A stretch of DNA of 64,000 nucleotides from positions 53,681 to 117,680 of the forward strand of contig JAPTJF010000170.1 of the NCBI GenBank assembly GCA_029339195.1. The letters are read 5' to 3'. The position numbers and the translations under genes were made by a program. Under the pieces are notes generated by a model. It searched no databases. It saw only the letters and a program-made list of their open reading frames with translations, and was not told where the DNA came from. This DNA is from Micractinium sp. NFX-FRZ (taxonomy: Eukaryota; Chlorophyta; Trebouxiophyceae; Chlorellales; Chlorellaceae). The stretch's first letter is position 1; every line of letters starts with the position of its first letter. This document shows positions 11,898 to 22,069 of this stretch, in pieces.

Positions 11898-12365
11898 TGC
11901 ACGGATCTCCAGACGGGCCCTGCCCCTTTCCTTTGCTGCCCACCCCTCCCTGCTGCTGCTCCCTGCCGCCCGCTCCCCCGCTCCCCGTTGTTGCTGTCCT
12001 CTCCCCGTCCCTTGACGCACCCACAGTGCTGCTTATGTTACCGAACTGATGCGCGTAGCAGCCAAGGGGAGCACACAGCAGTCAGGGGTGAAGACAGAGC
12101 GCCAGTGCAGGGTCTTAGAAAGAGCATGTGCGAGCACGGAAGGGTGCCAGGCATGCACAGCTGGCAGGAACAGAACGCAGCAGTGTGTGCCTGTGCTTCT
12201 CAGCAGAGGCCCATGCTGCCCTCCACAGGGTCGGCGCCCAGCACCGGTCAAACCAGAGCCATGCGCTCTGGAGTCAACCCCATGCTGCTGCCCCCAGCAA
12301 GTGCTGGAGCTGGATGGATCCCTTTGCAGGGCCGCTAGTGTGACGAGTTAACTCGTACACTGCAC
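11898..12365. other. 3' flank of DAD1, no gene seen
   Basis: This is a pyrimidine-rich 3' flank. I found no TGTAA and no exon-like segment with partners. Confidence 0.4.
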
Positions 12366-12945
12366 CCGCAAGCGCAACTGCTTGGGGGCCGGCCCCCTGC
12401 GCCCGCTGGCTCAGTCCCTTGTACAATACTGTCATTTGCCAGGTAGATGACGTGCAGCTGCTTCTGGTAGTCTCCCAAGTGCAGCAGTTGCTGCGGGGAA
12501 GACGGGGGGGCATGGAGGAGGGAGCAAGGCAGGGCAGATGGGTAGGCACATGTATGGGGCCAACGAGGACGCCGGGTGCAGGAGGGTGTATTGCAGTGGC
12601 CGGTGGAGGAGGGGCAGGTGGTGAGTGTGCTTTAAAGAGATGCAGATGCACAGCTGCTGGCACACATGCGCAACACTCGACAATGCCAGCGCGGGAGCGC
12701 ATGCGGGCAGGCGACTGCAAGCTCGCGTAGTGTGCAACTCGGGCAGGCAGGCAGCCAAGCAGCATCTTCAGATGCAGGCAGCGGAGCAGCTCAGCCTCAT
12801 GTTATTAATCTCGACCATCAGGGAATGCTCAGTTACGTTTCGAATCATTGGCCATGCTCATGCAAGCGTGACCTGCGTGCACCCCACACATCTCCTGCTT
12901 CTGCCCTGTCCGCAAAGCAGCAGGCCTGACTTGCCAACCCGGTAG
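12366..12945 (-). pseudogene. Decayed copy of part of the SURP/CID gene (exon 3 plus flanking introns)
   Basis: This stretch aligns by eye almost base for base with about 20525-21085, which holds exon 3 of the 16917-21765 gene and the intron 5' of it, in the same orientation. In the copy, the exon has a one-base insertion (ACAATACTGTC against ACAATATGTC), which breaks the frame, and the donor GCAG|GTGCGG has become GCAG|TTGCGC, losing the GT. It therefore cannot encode the CID segment. It is a segmental duplicate, not a processed copy, because intron sequence is included. Confidence 0.85.
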
Positions 12946-13752
12946 GGGTGGGTCCTAAGGCGTAGCTGGCGGTGTGCCGTAGCGTAACTAAGCCTTACTG
13001 CCGTACTAAGCTTTAGCAAGCGTAACAGCAGCGTAGCAGGAGGAGGAGTGTTTCACTAAGCCGTCGCGCCGTAGAAACGTATGAGACCGGAGCTCGGGTG
13101 CTGCCACCAGTGGGCACCCAGCGGCTGTTCAACTGCCGCCACTATGGAGCTTGGTAACAGCTGGTGAGGCGCAGGGCAGGTGCTGCTGGCAGTGCCGCTT
13201 GGTAACAGCTCCATAGTGGGGCCCCGCTGCCCCCGGCAGTTCCGCCAGCTGCAGCGGCCTTGTATGTTGGTGCGGCAGCCACCGCCAGTCTCTCCCCTAC
13301 TCCGACTGGCTCACCTGCAGCAGGGTTCAGAGGTGCTGCCGTCCAGCCCCAAGTTTTGGATGTGTCGCTGTTGGATCTGCCATTGAACTGGTAACCTGGC
13401 TCTGTTGCTGCTGGAGGTAAAAAATGGCGTTGGGCTGACGTCTGTCACAAATGCCAGACGTACACGCGGTTGTCGAAGGTTCAGAGATAGCTGTCTCCGC
13501 GCAAGCTTGCTTCTGTCCTTTTTAAATAGCTGTTCGAACGTCAAATGGCGGGTTCCGGCCTCTAGATCGGTTGTTTCACCTGCCCAGCACGCCTAGCAGG
13601 CGCGGGCCCCGAGCGCGCGCGCCGTAATTATGCCGGAGAAACGTAGGAGCCTTTGGCGGCGTAAATACGCAACTTTTTCGGCCCTAAGCCTTACTACGGC
13701 GTACTACGTAGTAAGCTACGCTAAGCCGTAAACCGTAGACCCCACCCCTACA
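12942..13752. mobile_element. Putative non-autonomous DNA element (MITE-like) with terminal inverted repeats
   Basis: The left end reads GTAGGGGTGGGTC and the right end, reverse-complemented, reads GTAGGGGTGGGGTC. Inside both ends, related words recur (CTAAGCCTTACT, CGTAGC, GCCGTA). An internal hairpin-forming pair, CCACTATGGAGC near 13139 and GCTCCATAGTGG near 13208, adds inverted structure. No transposase ORF is visible in ~810 bp. The element sits between the two pieces of the duplicated SURP/CID fragment, so it inserted into or alongside that duplicate. A clear target-site duplication could not be defined because the flanks have diverged. Confidence 0.6.
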
Positions 13753-13762
13753 CCCCGGCCCC

Positions 13763-13910
13763 ATCCCAGCCCAGGGCGGGAGCTGCCGCTGGTGGGGCGG
13801 TGGCGGCTGCCACGGGTGCGGCGCCCTGGGCTCTCGCAGGCTGCTGCTTGGGTTCAGGTCAATAAAACAAGAATAAATGGGCTCAGTGGGACGAGTCACG
13901 GGAGCCACCC
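13763..13910 (-). pseudogene. Second piece of the duplicated SURP/CID gene (exon 2 fragment)
   Basis: This matches about 21345-21442 (exon 2 of the SURP/CID gene; shared run CGGTGGCGGCTGCCACGG), then jumps to sequence like 21580-21615 (ACAAGAATAA, GGGCTCAG). About 130 bp are missing between the two parts, so the exon is truncated. With the 12366-12945 fragment it forms one duplicate interrupted by the inserted element. Confidence 0.75.
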
Positions 13911-14124
13911 TGCCTTGGATGAGCCAACTGCTGCCAGCACGCCAGCAGGCAGCCAGCAGGCTTCAAGCGGAGGACAGAGGGGAGCAAAAGTGTTCGTGTT
14001 TGTTGTTGGAAAGGCCAAGGCCCATTATACTCTTTTCGGGTTATCATACACCGTTTGTAGCTAGTTGGTGGTGGCGGCGAGCTTGCGCTCCAGCGGCACA
14101 CGCCCCCTCCTTCGGTCTGCCGCC

Positions 14125-16044
14125 ATGAACATCAACACCGCTCTGACACCGGTGCCCCAGAGGCAGCCTGGGGCCGAGCCGCAGGCTGAAGAGATTGGCT
14201 CCGCGTTCAAGACACTGGCCACTAATCTTGTTTTCCACGTCTCGGCGCGGGCAGGTAGGCGACAGTCAGCCCCAACACCTGCAGAACCTGCGGCAGGGCG
14301 CCGATGCCTGGCCCACCACCGCCGGCAGGCCTCGACGCCAGTGGGCGGTGGATCCGCCGCCAGCGTGTCGTCACTGCCGCCTCTGTGCTGTCACCGCTAA
14401 CCACCACAATCTTCCCCTCCCCCACAAGTGCACCCCCTGTCGCAGTGGGCGGTGACGGCATTCCCGACGCTATGGTGGGCGAGGACGTCAAGCGTGCGTC
14501 AGACTGGGTCGCAGGCAAGTGGCTTGTGCAACTGCTGGGCAATAAGGAAGACGAATCTTCAACCCCCTCAGCTTGTTCTCTGCAACCTATATCACCACCA
14601 GCTGATCTGGACAGGAGGCTCGGACAGACATCCCCCGGCCAGCGGCACTCTGGGCGGAAGCACACATGTGACTTGTGCTGCCGCCGGCAGTGTGTGGGGT
14701 AGGGAGGGCACTCCCCCTTTGAATGCCTGCTTTCCCTGCCCTGCCCGGGGTTGTGCAGGTGGCATTTGCCAGCAGGCGGTGCAGCAGGACCAGCAGGCGG
14801 TGCAGCAGAGCCAGCAGGCCGTGCAGCAGATGCAGCAGGCCGTGCAGCAGGCGCAGCAGCATATGCAGCAGATGCAGCAGACCGTGCAGCAGGCGCAGCA
14901 GCAGATGCAGCAGGCGCAGCAGCAGAACCAGCAGGCCATGCAGCAGGCCGTGCAGCAGGCCGTGCAGCAGGCCGTGCCGCAGGCCGTGCAGCAGGCGGTG
15001 CAGCAGGCGGTGCCGNNNNNNNNNNNNNNNNNNNNNNNNNNNNNNNNNNNNNNNNNNNNNNNNNNNNNNNNNNNNNNNNNNNNNNNNNNNNNNNNNNNNN
15101 NNNNNNNNNNNNNNNCAGGCCGTGCAGCAGGCCGTGCCGCAGGCCGTGCAGCAGGCCGTGCAGCAGGCCGTGCCGCAGGCCGTGCAGCAGGCCGTGCAGC
15201 AGGCCGTGCCGCAGGCCGTGCAGCAGGCGGTGCAGCAGGCGGTGCCGCTGGCCGTGCAGCAGGCCGTGCAGCCGCTGGAGACCATGCTGGTGGGCAGCAT
15301 GAACTTCACCAGGCGCATGCACAACCGGAATCAACTGGCCGGCGGCGAAGCCGAGCTGGTGCCCCTGTGCAAGGAGCAACGCCCACAGCCGGCGGCGCCC
15401 GGCGCAGCAGCGGGAGCAGCAGGGCCAGCAGCTGCATTTGGGGCGCTGCCGCCCCCCGGCATGTTCCCTAACACCGTGGCGGCCCTCTATAAGGTGGGGG
15501 GGCAGCAGTGGGGTTGTGCATGCCGCCAGCCGGCGCCGCCAGCACGGGAGGCTGGCCCGCATGCGCTCACTGCGACACTGCAGCCCGCCTCAACCCCGTG
15601 TGCGCTCACCTACCTCTCTGCTGTACGCCGGGCTGACCGATGCTTGTGATGTGCCCTCCTGCCTGCCTGCCATGCCGACGCTTGCACGCCTACCTGCCTG
15701 CAGCTGTCCCACGAACAGCTGAATGCGCTGGCCGCTTTCTACGGGGAGAGCTTCGGGCCGCGCAACATGGCACGTAAGCCGCCCCCAGCTGTGCTGCTGC
15801 TTCAGGGGTGCTCTGGGGGTTGCTGCCGCCGCATGCCTTTCTGCTCACAACCTCCTCGCCTGCACAGTTTCCAGTATGGAAGCTTGAGAGGGCAGCTGCT
15901 GCTCAGGACGACCAGCACCAAGCAGCTCGCTGCCCTAAGCCCATCCCAATCACTGATTAGCATCTGCCTTGCTGTGCGCACATTCTCCATTGCGCAGTCG
16001 ATGAGCGCAGGCAGCGCTTTTATCTCTTCATCACCAGGCTGTGA
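14125..16044 (+). CDS. Gln-Gln-Ala-Val repeat coiled-coil-like protein (contains assembly gap)
   Basis: Function not recognised. Exons: 14125-14254, 14446-14514, 14759-15493, 15704-15773 and 15998-16044. Phases agree outside the gap. It starts MNINTALTPVPQ. Exon 3 is dominated by AVQQ/QQAV/QQMQ tetrapeptide repeats, likely helical, then PLETMLVGSMNFTRRMHN and a linker. The C-terminus (FPNTVAALYKLSHEQLNALAAFYGE, then DERRQRFYLFI) looks like a small helical module that I associate, from memory and with low certainty, with algal lineage-specific repeat proteins. The intron after exon 2 uses a GC donor (GCAAGT). Exon 3 changes frame across the 100 N, as expected if the gap size is arbitrary. TGTAA at 16494-16498 may be its poly(A) signal. 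Confidence 0.7.
14770..15275 (+). repeat. 12-bp-based tandem repeat encoding QQAV
   Basis: Degenerate CAGCAGGCCGTG-type units run through exon 3 on both sides of the assembly gap. The right side is the more homogeneous, suggesting recent expansion. Confidence 0.9.
15016..15115. other. Assembly gap of exactly 100 N
   Basis: One hundred N interrupt the QQAV repeat. The round number suggests a gap of unknown size, and the reading frame does not continue through it. Confidence 0.98.
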
Positions 16045-16916
16045 GCGGCAGCCAGAGCAGTGCCAGGTTGGCAGCACATGCACAGCCAGACGGTCAGGCC
16101 CTGGTGCGCCTGCCAGCAGGACACACCCGCGCCCGCGCCACCCTGGCACTCAAAAGTGCTTGCCGCTGGCCTGTCCTGCCTTGTCCGCCCCGCGGACACG
16201 CCCGCTGCAGCTGGCGTACTGACAGGCAGGCAGAAAAGGGCAGGCAGTGGCATGCGTGCCATGTGTACCTAGAAACTGTACCCTGGGCTCGCCTCGAATT
16301 CGATGTGTTGCCCGCCCCTCAAGCAGCCTGCCAGCGTGAATTGTCACCGGCAAGGCCCTCCCCCCAAAACCAATTCTTTCTTGAAACTTTCGCTCGTCGC
16401 TCTGTTGTGCTCTGCTGTGTACAGTACAGTACTCTTTCCACCCCTGCATGCTACCCTGTCGCTGATGCCCTACAAACAGGCCACGCTGTTTCCTGTAAAT
16501 GCCTGGTGCTGCATCATTTGGCTCTCTGTTGGCGGCACACCCAGGGCGCGCTGGCGAGAGCCTTGAGCCTCGACCTGCCTCTCCACCGCCTGCCTCTGCT
16601 GCGGGTCTGCTGCCTGCCTGCACCGCGACGGCCGCGGCAGCCGCCGAGCGGCACCCACAGAATGCGAGTGTGCAGGCAATCGGGCCCGCCAGTTTGCCTG
16701 CCTGCCTGCCTGCCTTCCTGCCTCGACCTGCCGCTCCACCGGCCACAGTTACATGCTGCTGCTGGGTGCATGACAAGTGCTGGGTGGCTCATTCAAAGGT
16801 CTGCTGTGAAAGCCCAACCTAGGACTAGACAGCAATGCGGGAACGCTGTGCTGGCTGCTGCGGTGCGAGAGAGATGCACTCGAAGCCAAGTCGACTGCTC
16901 AGGCAGCGCTGACGTG
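16045..16916. other. Convergent intergenic region
   Basis: This lies between the stop codons of a plus-strand gene and a minus-strand gene and should hold both 3' UTRs. It has a TGTAA on each strand (plus 16494-16498, minus 16753-16749) and a short run of CCTG repeats near 16695-16725. No gene is seen. Confidence 0.5.
16749..16753 (-). terminator. TGTAA poly(A) signal for the SURP/CID gene
   Basis: TGTAA on the minus strand, about 165 nt past the stop codon at 16917. Confidence 0.5.
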
Positions 16917-19900
16917 TCAACCCCGCCCAAATTTGCGGGCGGCATTGTCCATGATCATCTGGTGATACCCCTTGGAGCGCATGTAGCGGTAGGAGTGGAA
17001 CACATCAGACCGAGGGCCCTCATCTGCCCCTGGGGGTGGCGCTACCGGTGCCGCGGCAGCGCCGGTACCGCCAGCCGCCGCCTCTGCCGCTGCATCCTGC
17101 TGCTCCTGCTCACGCTGCTGCCGCTGCTCGTCGCGTGCAGCGCCCCAGCCCAAGCCGCTGCCACCCATGCCGCCGCCAGGGCGTCCGGTGCGCGCGCCTG
17201 CACGCAGCGGGGGGCAGCGGGGGGCAACCCTTCATTGTATCTATGGTCGACTGCCAGGCTGGCAGCACCACGACTAGGCGACAACACCCCGACACTGCCC
17301 GCTTTCCCCCCCTTGCACCACACACCCTGCCCCTCCTTAGCCTCTTCACCCCCTCCTGAGCCGCCCCTCATCCAACCTGACCTGCACCCCTCCTGCCTGC
17401 CCCTCCACAACCCTCCCACCAATGCCCCTGCACCCCCTCCGCGCACCCGTGAAGCTGCCATCATCAACATTGAGGGGCATCCCTCCAGGGCCAAAGCCCA
17501 TGGACGCGCCCGGCGCAGGCCCCAGCCCCAGCCCAGCATGGGGGAGGTCGGGCATGGCCGGCGGCAGCGGCGCGCCGCCCATGCCGGGGCCGCCAGACCC
17601 CCCGCGCTCGCGCTCCGAAAAGTGCTTGCCCCTGCGGGGCGCATCCACCTCGATGTCGCTGTACAGCATGCCAGGCCGGTAGTCCTGCGAGGGTAGAAGC
17701 AAAGAGGTTGTGTGTGCGCGTGTGTGGTGCAGGAAGGGATCAAAGAGGGGCCTTGGGGGGAGAAAGCAGGGGGGCATGAGCAGGCACCAACCTCGCCGCT
17801 GCTGCACAGAAGGCCAGGGTAGTGTCGTGCAATGGGTCCAAGAGAGGGGCGCAGGCGAGGGTTGAGGTGCGGAGGCGGGCGGTGGTCGAGGAGCAACCGG
17901 AGCTGTGCAGGCCAAGCGCTCAGCCGCCGACGCACACTCAACTGCGCCCTCTTGATACGCGCACGCTGCGAGCGCCGAATCGGCTGCTGACTCGACTGCT
18001 GAGTCGGCCAGCCGCTGACTCACCGCCAGCTGGGCGTACATCTTGTCCACCCGTGACTTGAGGTAGGCGTCCACCTTGGGAGGTGGGGGAACCCCGGTGT
18101 TCTCAATGTCCAGGATGCTGCGGGAGTGGAGCAGGGTGGTGGCAGGGAGGGAGGGGAGGAGGGGGAGAGCGTGGGACAGAAGCGACTGGTTGATTAAATG
18201 AGGTGGGCCACCCCCAATGTCCGAGATGCTGCGGCGGGGAAGGGCGCTGGGGTGGTGGGAGGAGGAAGGGAAGTGCACCGGGGAGTCGTTTGGGGGGCAG
18301 CCGGGCTGTGCACGCCAGGTGTGAATAGATCGAGGGCTTGAGGCTCAGGGCTCCACATCAATGCACCCCTCCCCCCAGCATGCCAGGCAGCGCACCTGAG
18401 GGGCGAGTAGGGCGGGTCTGTCTTCAGCTTCTCCTCCACCAGCCTGGGTATGAGGCCTGCAGGAAGGTGGGTGGGCAGGAGGGGGCAGCATGAGGGACAG
18501 TCAACCAGCAATGGTATGCGGCCTGCAGGCACATGGTTAAGGTAGCAAGGGCGGGTGGGGTGGTGTGAAGGCAGGTGGGCACAGCCGCTGTTCAGCCAGC
18601 TTTGGTGTCAGGCCTGCGGGAAGGTGAATGGGCAGGGAGCGCAGCATGAGTGGGCAATTACGTGAAGGCGCCGCATGAATGCACCTGCAAACAACTGCAC
18701 AGCAAGGCAAAGCACGGGGACAAAGCATGGGACAGCAGGCGAGCACCACGGCCAGGCAGGCGACTGAGCCCACCTAGGCAAGAAGGAGAAGGGTTCACTT
18801 CCCGAAAACAAGGCGTGACAGTGACAAAACAAGGCAGGAGGGCGCACCTGGCGGGAAGGAGAAGGGGTCGAAGCCTTCGGGCTCTGGCTCCGGCTCGGGG
18901 GCAGGGGGAGGCGGGTAGTACCCCACTTCCGGGCCTGCAGAGCTCAGGAGGCACGACAACAAGGGAGATCAGATACGAAGGTGGAGGGAGAGTGGCTCCC
19001 GATTGTGAGGCGAGGAGAGGCGAGGCACGGTGGTGCAAGATGGCGCAGCCACACGGCAGGTCGGGGAGAGCGCTGCGGTGCTTGCCTGCCCCTGGGGGAG
19101 GAGGGTAGGCGCCCGGCGGCGCCCCAGGCGGCGGGTAGAACCCTGCAGGCGGCTGCCCCGGGTATTGCGGGGCGGCAAAGCCGTGCGGCGGCTGCCCGGC
19201 CATGCCGTGTGCGCCCGGCGGCGGCGGGTAGGCGGGCTGCCCTGGGTAGTGAGGTGCACTGTAGCCTGGGGGCGGGGGGTAGTGGGGCGGCCCGCCAGGA
19301 GGCGCGCCGTACTGCTGTGCCTGTGCCGCCGCCATGCCTCCTGGCACCTGGCTGTAGTAGCTGTCCAGTGCAGGGGGAGCTGCCGGGTAGGTGCTGCCTG
19401 CTGGCGGGTACTGCCCCGCAGCCTGCTGCGCCCATTGCTGCTGCTGCGGGTGGCCGGGAGCAGCGCCCTGCGCCGGCTGGCCCCACTGCTGCGCCTGCTG
19501 CTGCGGGTAGTGAGGCTGGCCAGGCGCGGCGCTAGGCGCATGCTGGGCCCACTGCTGCTGCTGTGCCTGCTGGACCTGCTGTGCCTGCTGTTGAGCGGCA
19601 GCAGCGGCAGCGTCTGGCGGCTGTTGTCCCCACCGCGAGCGGGGCGGCGGCGGCTGCTGGCCTGCCCCTGCGTCCGGCGGATGCTGGCCCCACCGTGTGC
19701 GCTGCTGCTGCACCTGCTGCTGCTGATCCGGTGCTGACCCGGCAGCTGCCGCATCTGTGGCGGCAGCCTGGTTGATGGCTGCAGCAGCGGCCTGCGCCGC
19801 AGCAGCCACACCCGTCGGCGCAACCACGGTCTGCTGCTGCTGCTGCTGCTGCTGCTGGCTGTCTGCCGCCGGCGCAGCGCCGGCTGCCCCTGATGGCGCT

Positions 19901-21765
19901 GCTGCCACCTGTGCAGTGGCTGCGGTACCATCAACAGAGATGCCCATAAGCTCCATCGTCATCTGTTCCACTGCGAGGTGGTCAAACACACCTCGCTCTG
20001 CCCAGAAGTTCATCACCCGCAGCAGTGTCTGCTGGGCCTGCGGCGCGGGGGAAGAGGGGGCAGGGAGGGGAAGGGGCAGGCGGTACATATGGAGTAGTGC
20101 TCGAGAGCAAAGCGGAGCACGCGGGTACAGGAGGTGGGCACAATACGGGGAGGGTGTGCGGTATATAGATGTGCACTGTATTAGGTCGGGGTAAGGCTGG
20201 CATCAGCGGCCGCTTGATTGCTGCCCGCACAGCCTGCGGTGGCCTGAAACACACCTCGGCGGCCTGCCCAGAGGAGAGGTAGGCGCGGCGCAGCATGCGG
20301 CCAAGCCGCGGCTTGAAGGCCTGTGCGATGCCGTCTGCAGAACGCCCAGATGTGGTGACAGGGCGGGCAGGCAGGGCATGCATGGGTGAGCGTGTTGGAG
20401 AGGCGCCGCCTTGCACCCACGAATCTTGCTACAATGGGAGGCGGCAGCAGGCGCAGTGCTGCAGAGGCTTGGCGCCGGCAGCGTGTGCCAGCGCTTGCAG
20501 CGGGGCCCTCATGCTGCCCCGCATGAACGGCAACCGCACCTGCTTCGGGGCCGGCCCCCTGCGCCCGCTGGCTGAGCCCCTTGAACAATATGTCATTTGC
20601 CAGGTAGATGACGTGCAGCTGCTTCTGGTAGTCTCCCAAGTGCAGCAGTTGCTGAAGGGAAGATGGGGGGGCATGGAGAAGGGAGCAAGGCAGGGCAGAT
20701 GGGTGGGCACATGTATGGGGCCAACGAGGACGCCTGGTGCAGGGTGGTGCATTCCAGTGGCCGGTGGAGGAGGGGCAGGGTGGTGAGTGTGCTTTAAAGA
20801 GATGCAGATGCACAGCTGCTGGCACACATGCACAGCACTCGACGATGCCAGCGCGGGAGCGCATGCGGGCAGGCGACTGCAGGCTGGCGGAGTGTGCACC
20901 TCGGGCAGGCAGCCAAGCAGCATCTTCAGATGCAGGCAGCGGAGCAGCTCGGCCTCATGTTATTAATCTTAACCATCAGGGAATGCTCAGTTACGTTTCG
21001 AATCATTGGCCATGCAAGCGCGACCTGCGTGCACCCCACACATCCCCTGCTTCTGCCCTGTCCGCAAAGCAGCAGGCCTAACTTGCCACCCTGACCCCAC
21101 CCCAGCCCCCACGTGCAGCTCACTTGATCAGCACCCTGCTTGATCAGCACCCACCTGGAGCATCATCTCTGCCATGCCCGCCGCGTAGGGGGCGCACGCC
21201 AGAAACCACTGCTGGCTGTTCCGAATGCTGTCCCGCGAGCCGGTCAGCATCCCCAGCACCTGCTGCCATCCGCTGCTGACCTCCACTGGCAGCGAGGCAA
21301 GGTCTGGGTCCACGGGCTGCTGCTGCTGGCCAGGCAACCCCTGCGGCTGGGCGGGAGCTGCCGCTGGTCGGGCGGTGGCGGCTGCCACGGGTGCGGCGCC
21401 CTGGGCTCTCGCAGGCGGCTGCTTGGGGTTCAGGCCGTTCACGGCGCAGTGCAGCACCCAGGCATAGTAGCCCGCGCCCTCCCCGCCGCCCAGAAAGCTG
21501 TACTCAGGGTTGTCGCCCTGGCGTTCGAGGATGGTCTGCACAAAGGCCGAGCCTACAGCAAAAGAACGATCCAGCGGTAAGAACAAGAATAATGGGGCTC
21601 AGCGGGGCGATGGGAGACAAGCGGAGAGCACTTGTCGCTCGTGGCGCTCTCTTGCTGAAACCCACCGTTCTTTGCTGCATACGCTGCCAAAGTCTCCACA
21701 CGTTGCCTGAGTCCTGCGTCTTCAGGTGGCGAGCAATACGCTGGTGCCTGGCCGTAGCCCCCCAT
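16917..21765 (-). CDS. SURP + CID domain splicing-factor-like protein (CHERP type), 800 aa
   Basis: Proteins of this architecture (human CHERP; plant SWAP/SURP proteins) work in U2 snRNP-linked pre-mRNA splicing in the nucleus; the role here is inferred. Exons: 21765-21666, 21552-21155, 20651-20540, 20334-20255, 20037-19086, 18934-18848, 18456-18396, 18117-18024, 17684-17447 and 17197-16917, totalling 2403 nt in frame. The SURP module is split over exons 1-2 (LRQRVETLAAYAAKNG, then FVQTILERQGDNPEYSFL and YYAWVLH). The CID-like helices lie in exons 3-5 (QQLLHLGDYQKQLHVIYLAND, minus its last residue; LLRVMNFWAERGVFD). A long Gln/Pro/Tyr-rich region follows, then GYYPPPPAPEPEPEPEGFDP, GLIPRLVEEKL, and a C-terminal SYRYMRSKGYHQMIM. 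Exon 5 ends at a GC donor (GCAAGC). Starting at MGGYGQ puts SURP at the N-terminus. Part of the gene is duplicated at 12366-13910. Confidence 0.85.
18498..18662 (-). repeat. Two intron echoes of the exon 7 acceptor end (SURP/CID gene)
   Basis: Exon 7 begins at 18456 with ..TGCAG|GCCTCATACCCAGGCTGGT. Two degenerate copies of this junction lie in the intron just upstream: near 18520 (reading GRIPLLVD) and near 18603 (reading GLTPKLAEQRL, against the real GLIPRLVEEKL). Intron sequence shared with the original (GGCAG..GCAGCATGAG) shows that the duplicated unit crosses the boundary. Confidence 0.8.
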
Positions 21766-21953
21766 TTCGGCGCTCCCAGACGCAGGGACCACTTCTAGGA
21801 CTGTAGAAGCAACAACAATGATTCTACTGAAGGCGCACCGATTCGCATCAGTGCCTGCATTGTTCAGCGCACACTGCCGCTGGGCCTGCCGCTCAGCGTG
21901 GCACACCGACCGCAGCACGCTTGATGCACACACGCAGCTCCCTCCATGCAAAA

Positions 21954-21958
21954 TTACA
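21954..21958 (-). terminator. TGTAA poly(A) signal for the TMEM115-like gene
   Basis: TGTAA on the minus strand, 112 nt past the stop at 22070. Less than 200 bp then separates it from the start of the next minus-strand gene (21765), so the intergenic region is very compact. Confidence 0.6.
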
Positions 21959-22069
21959 GGCAAATGAGAAGCCAAGCATCAGCATTAAATAGTGCAGTGC
22001 GCAAGCGCACGGGCAAAGTGCGCTGCATCGCTAGCGGAGCTTGCAGGGGCTTGTGCCGCTGCTGCTGCA

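Noticed and set aside
12942..13752. LTR retrotransposon or solo LTR
   Set aside because: The ends are inverted, not direct, repeats and do not begin TG..CA.
14222..15562. 446-codon minus-strand open frame opposite the QQAV exon
   Set aside because: It is the antisense of a 12-bp repeat, crosses the gap by chance, and has no splice or family support.
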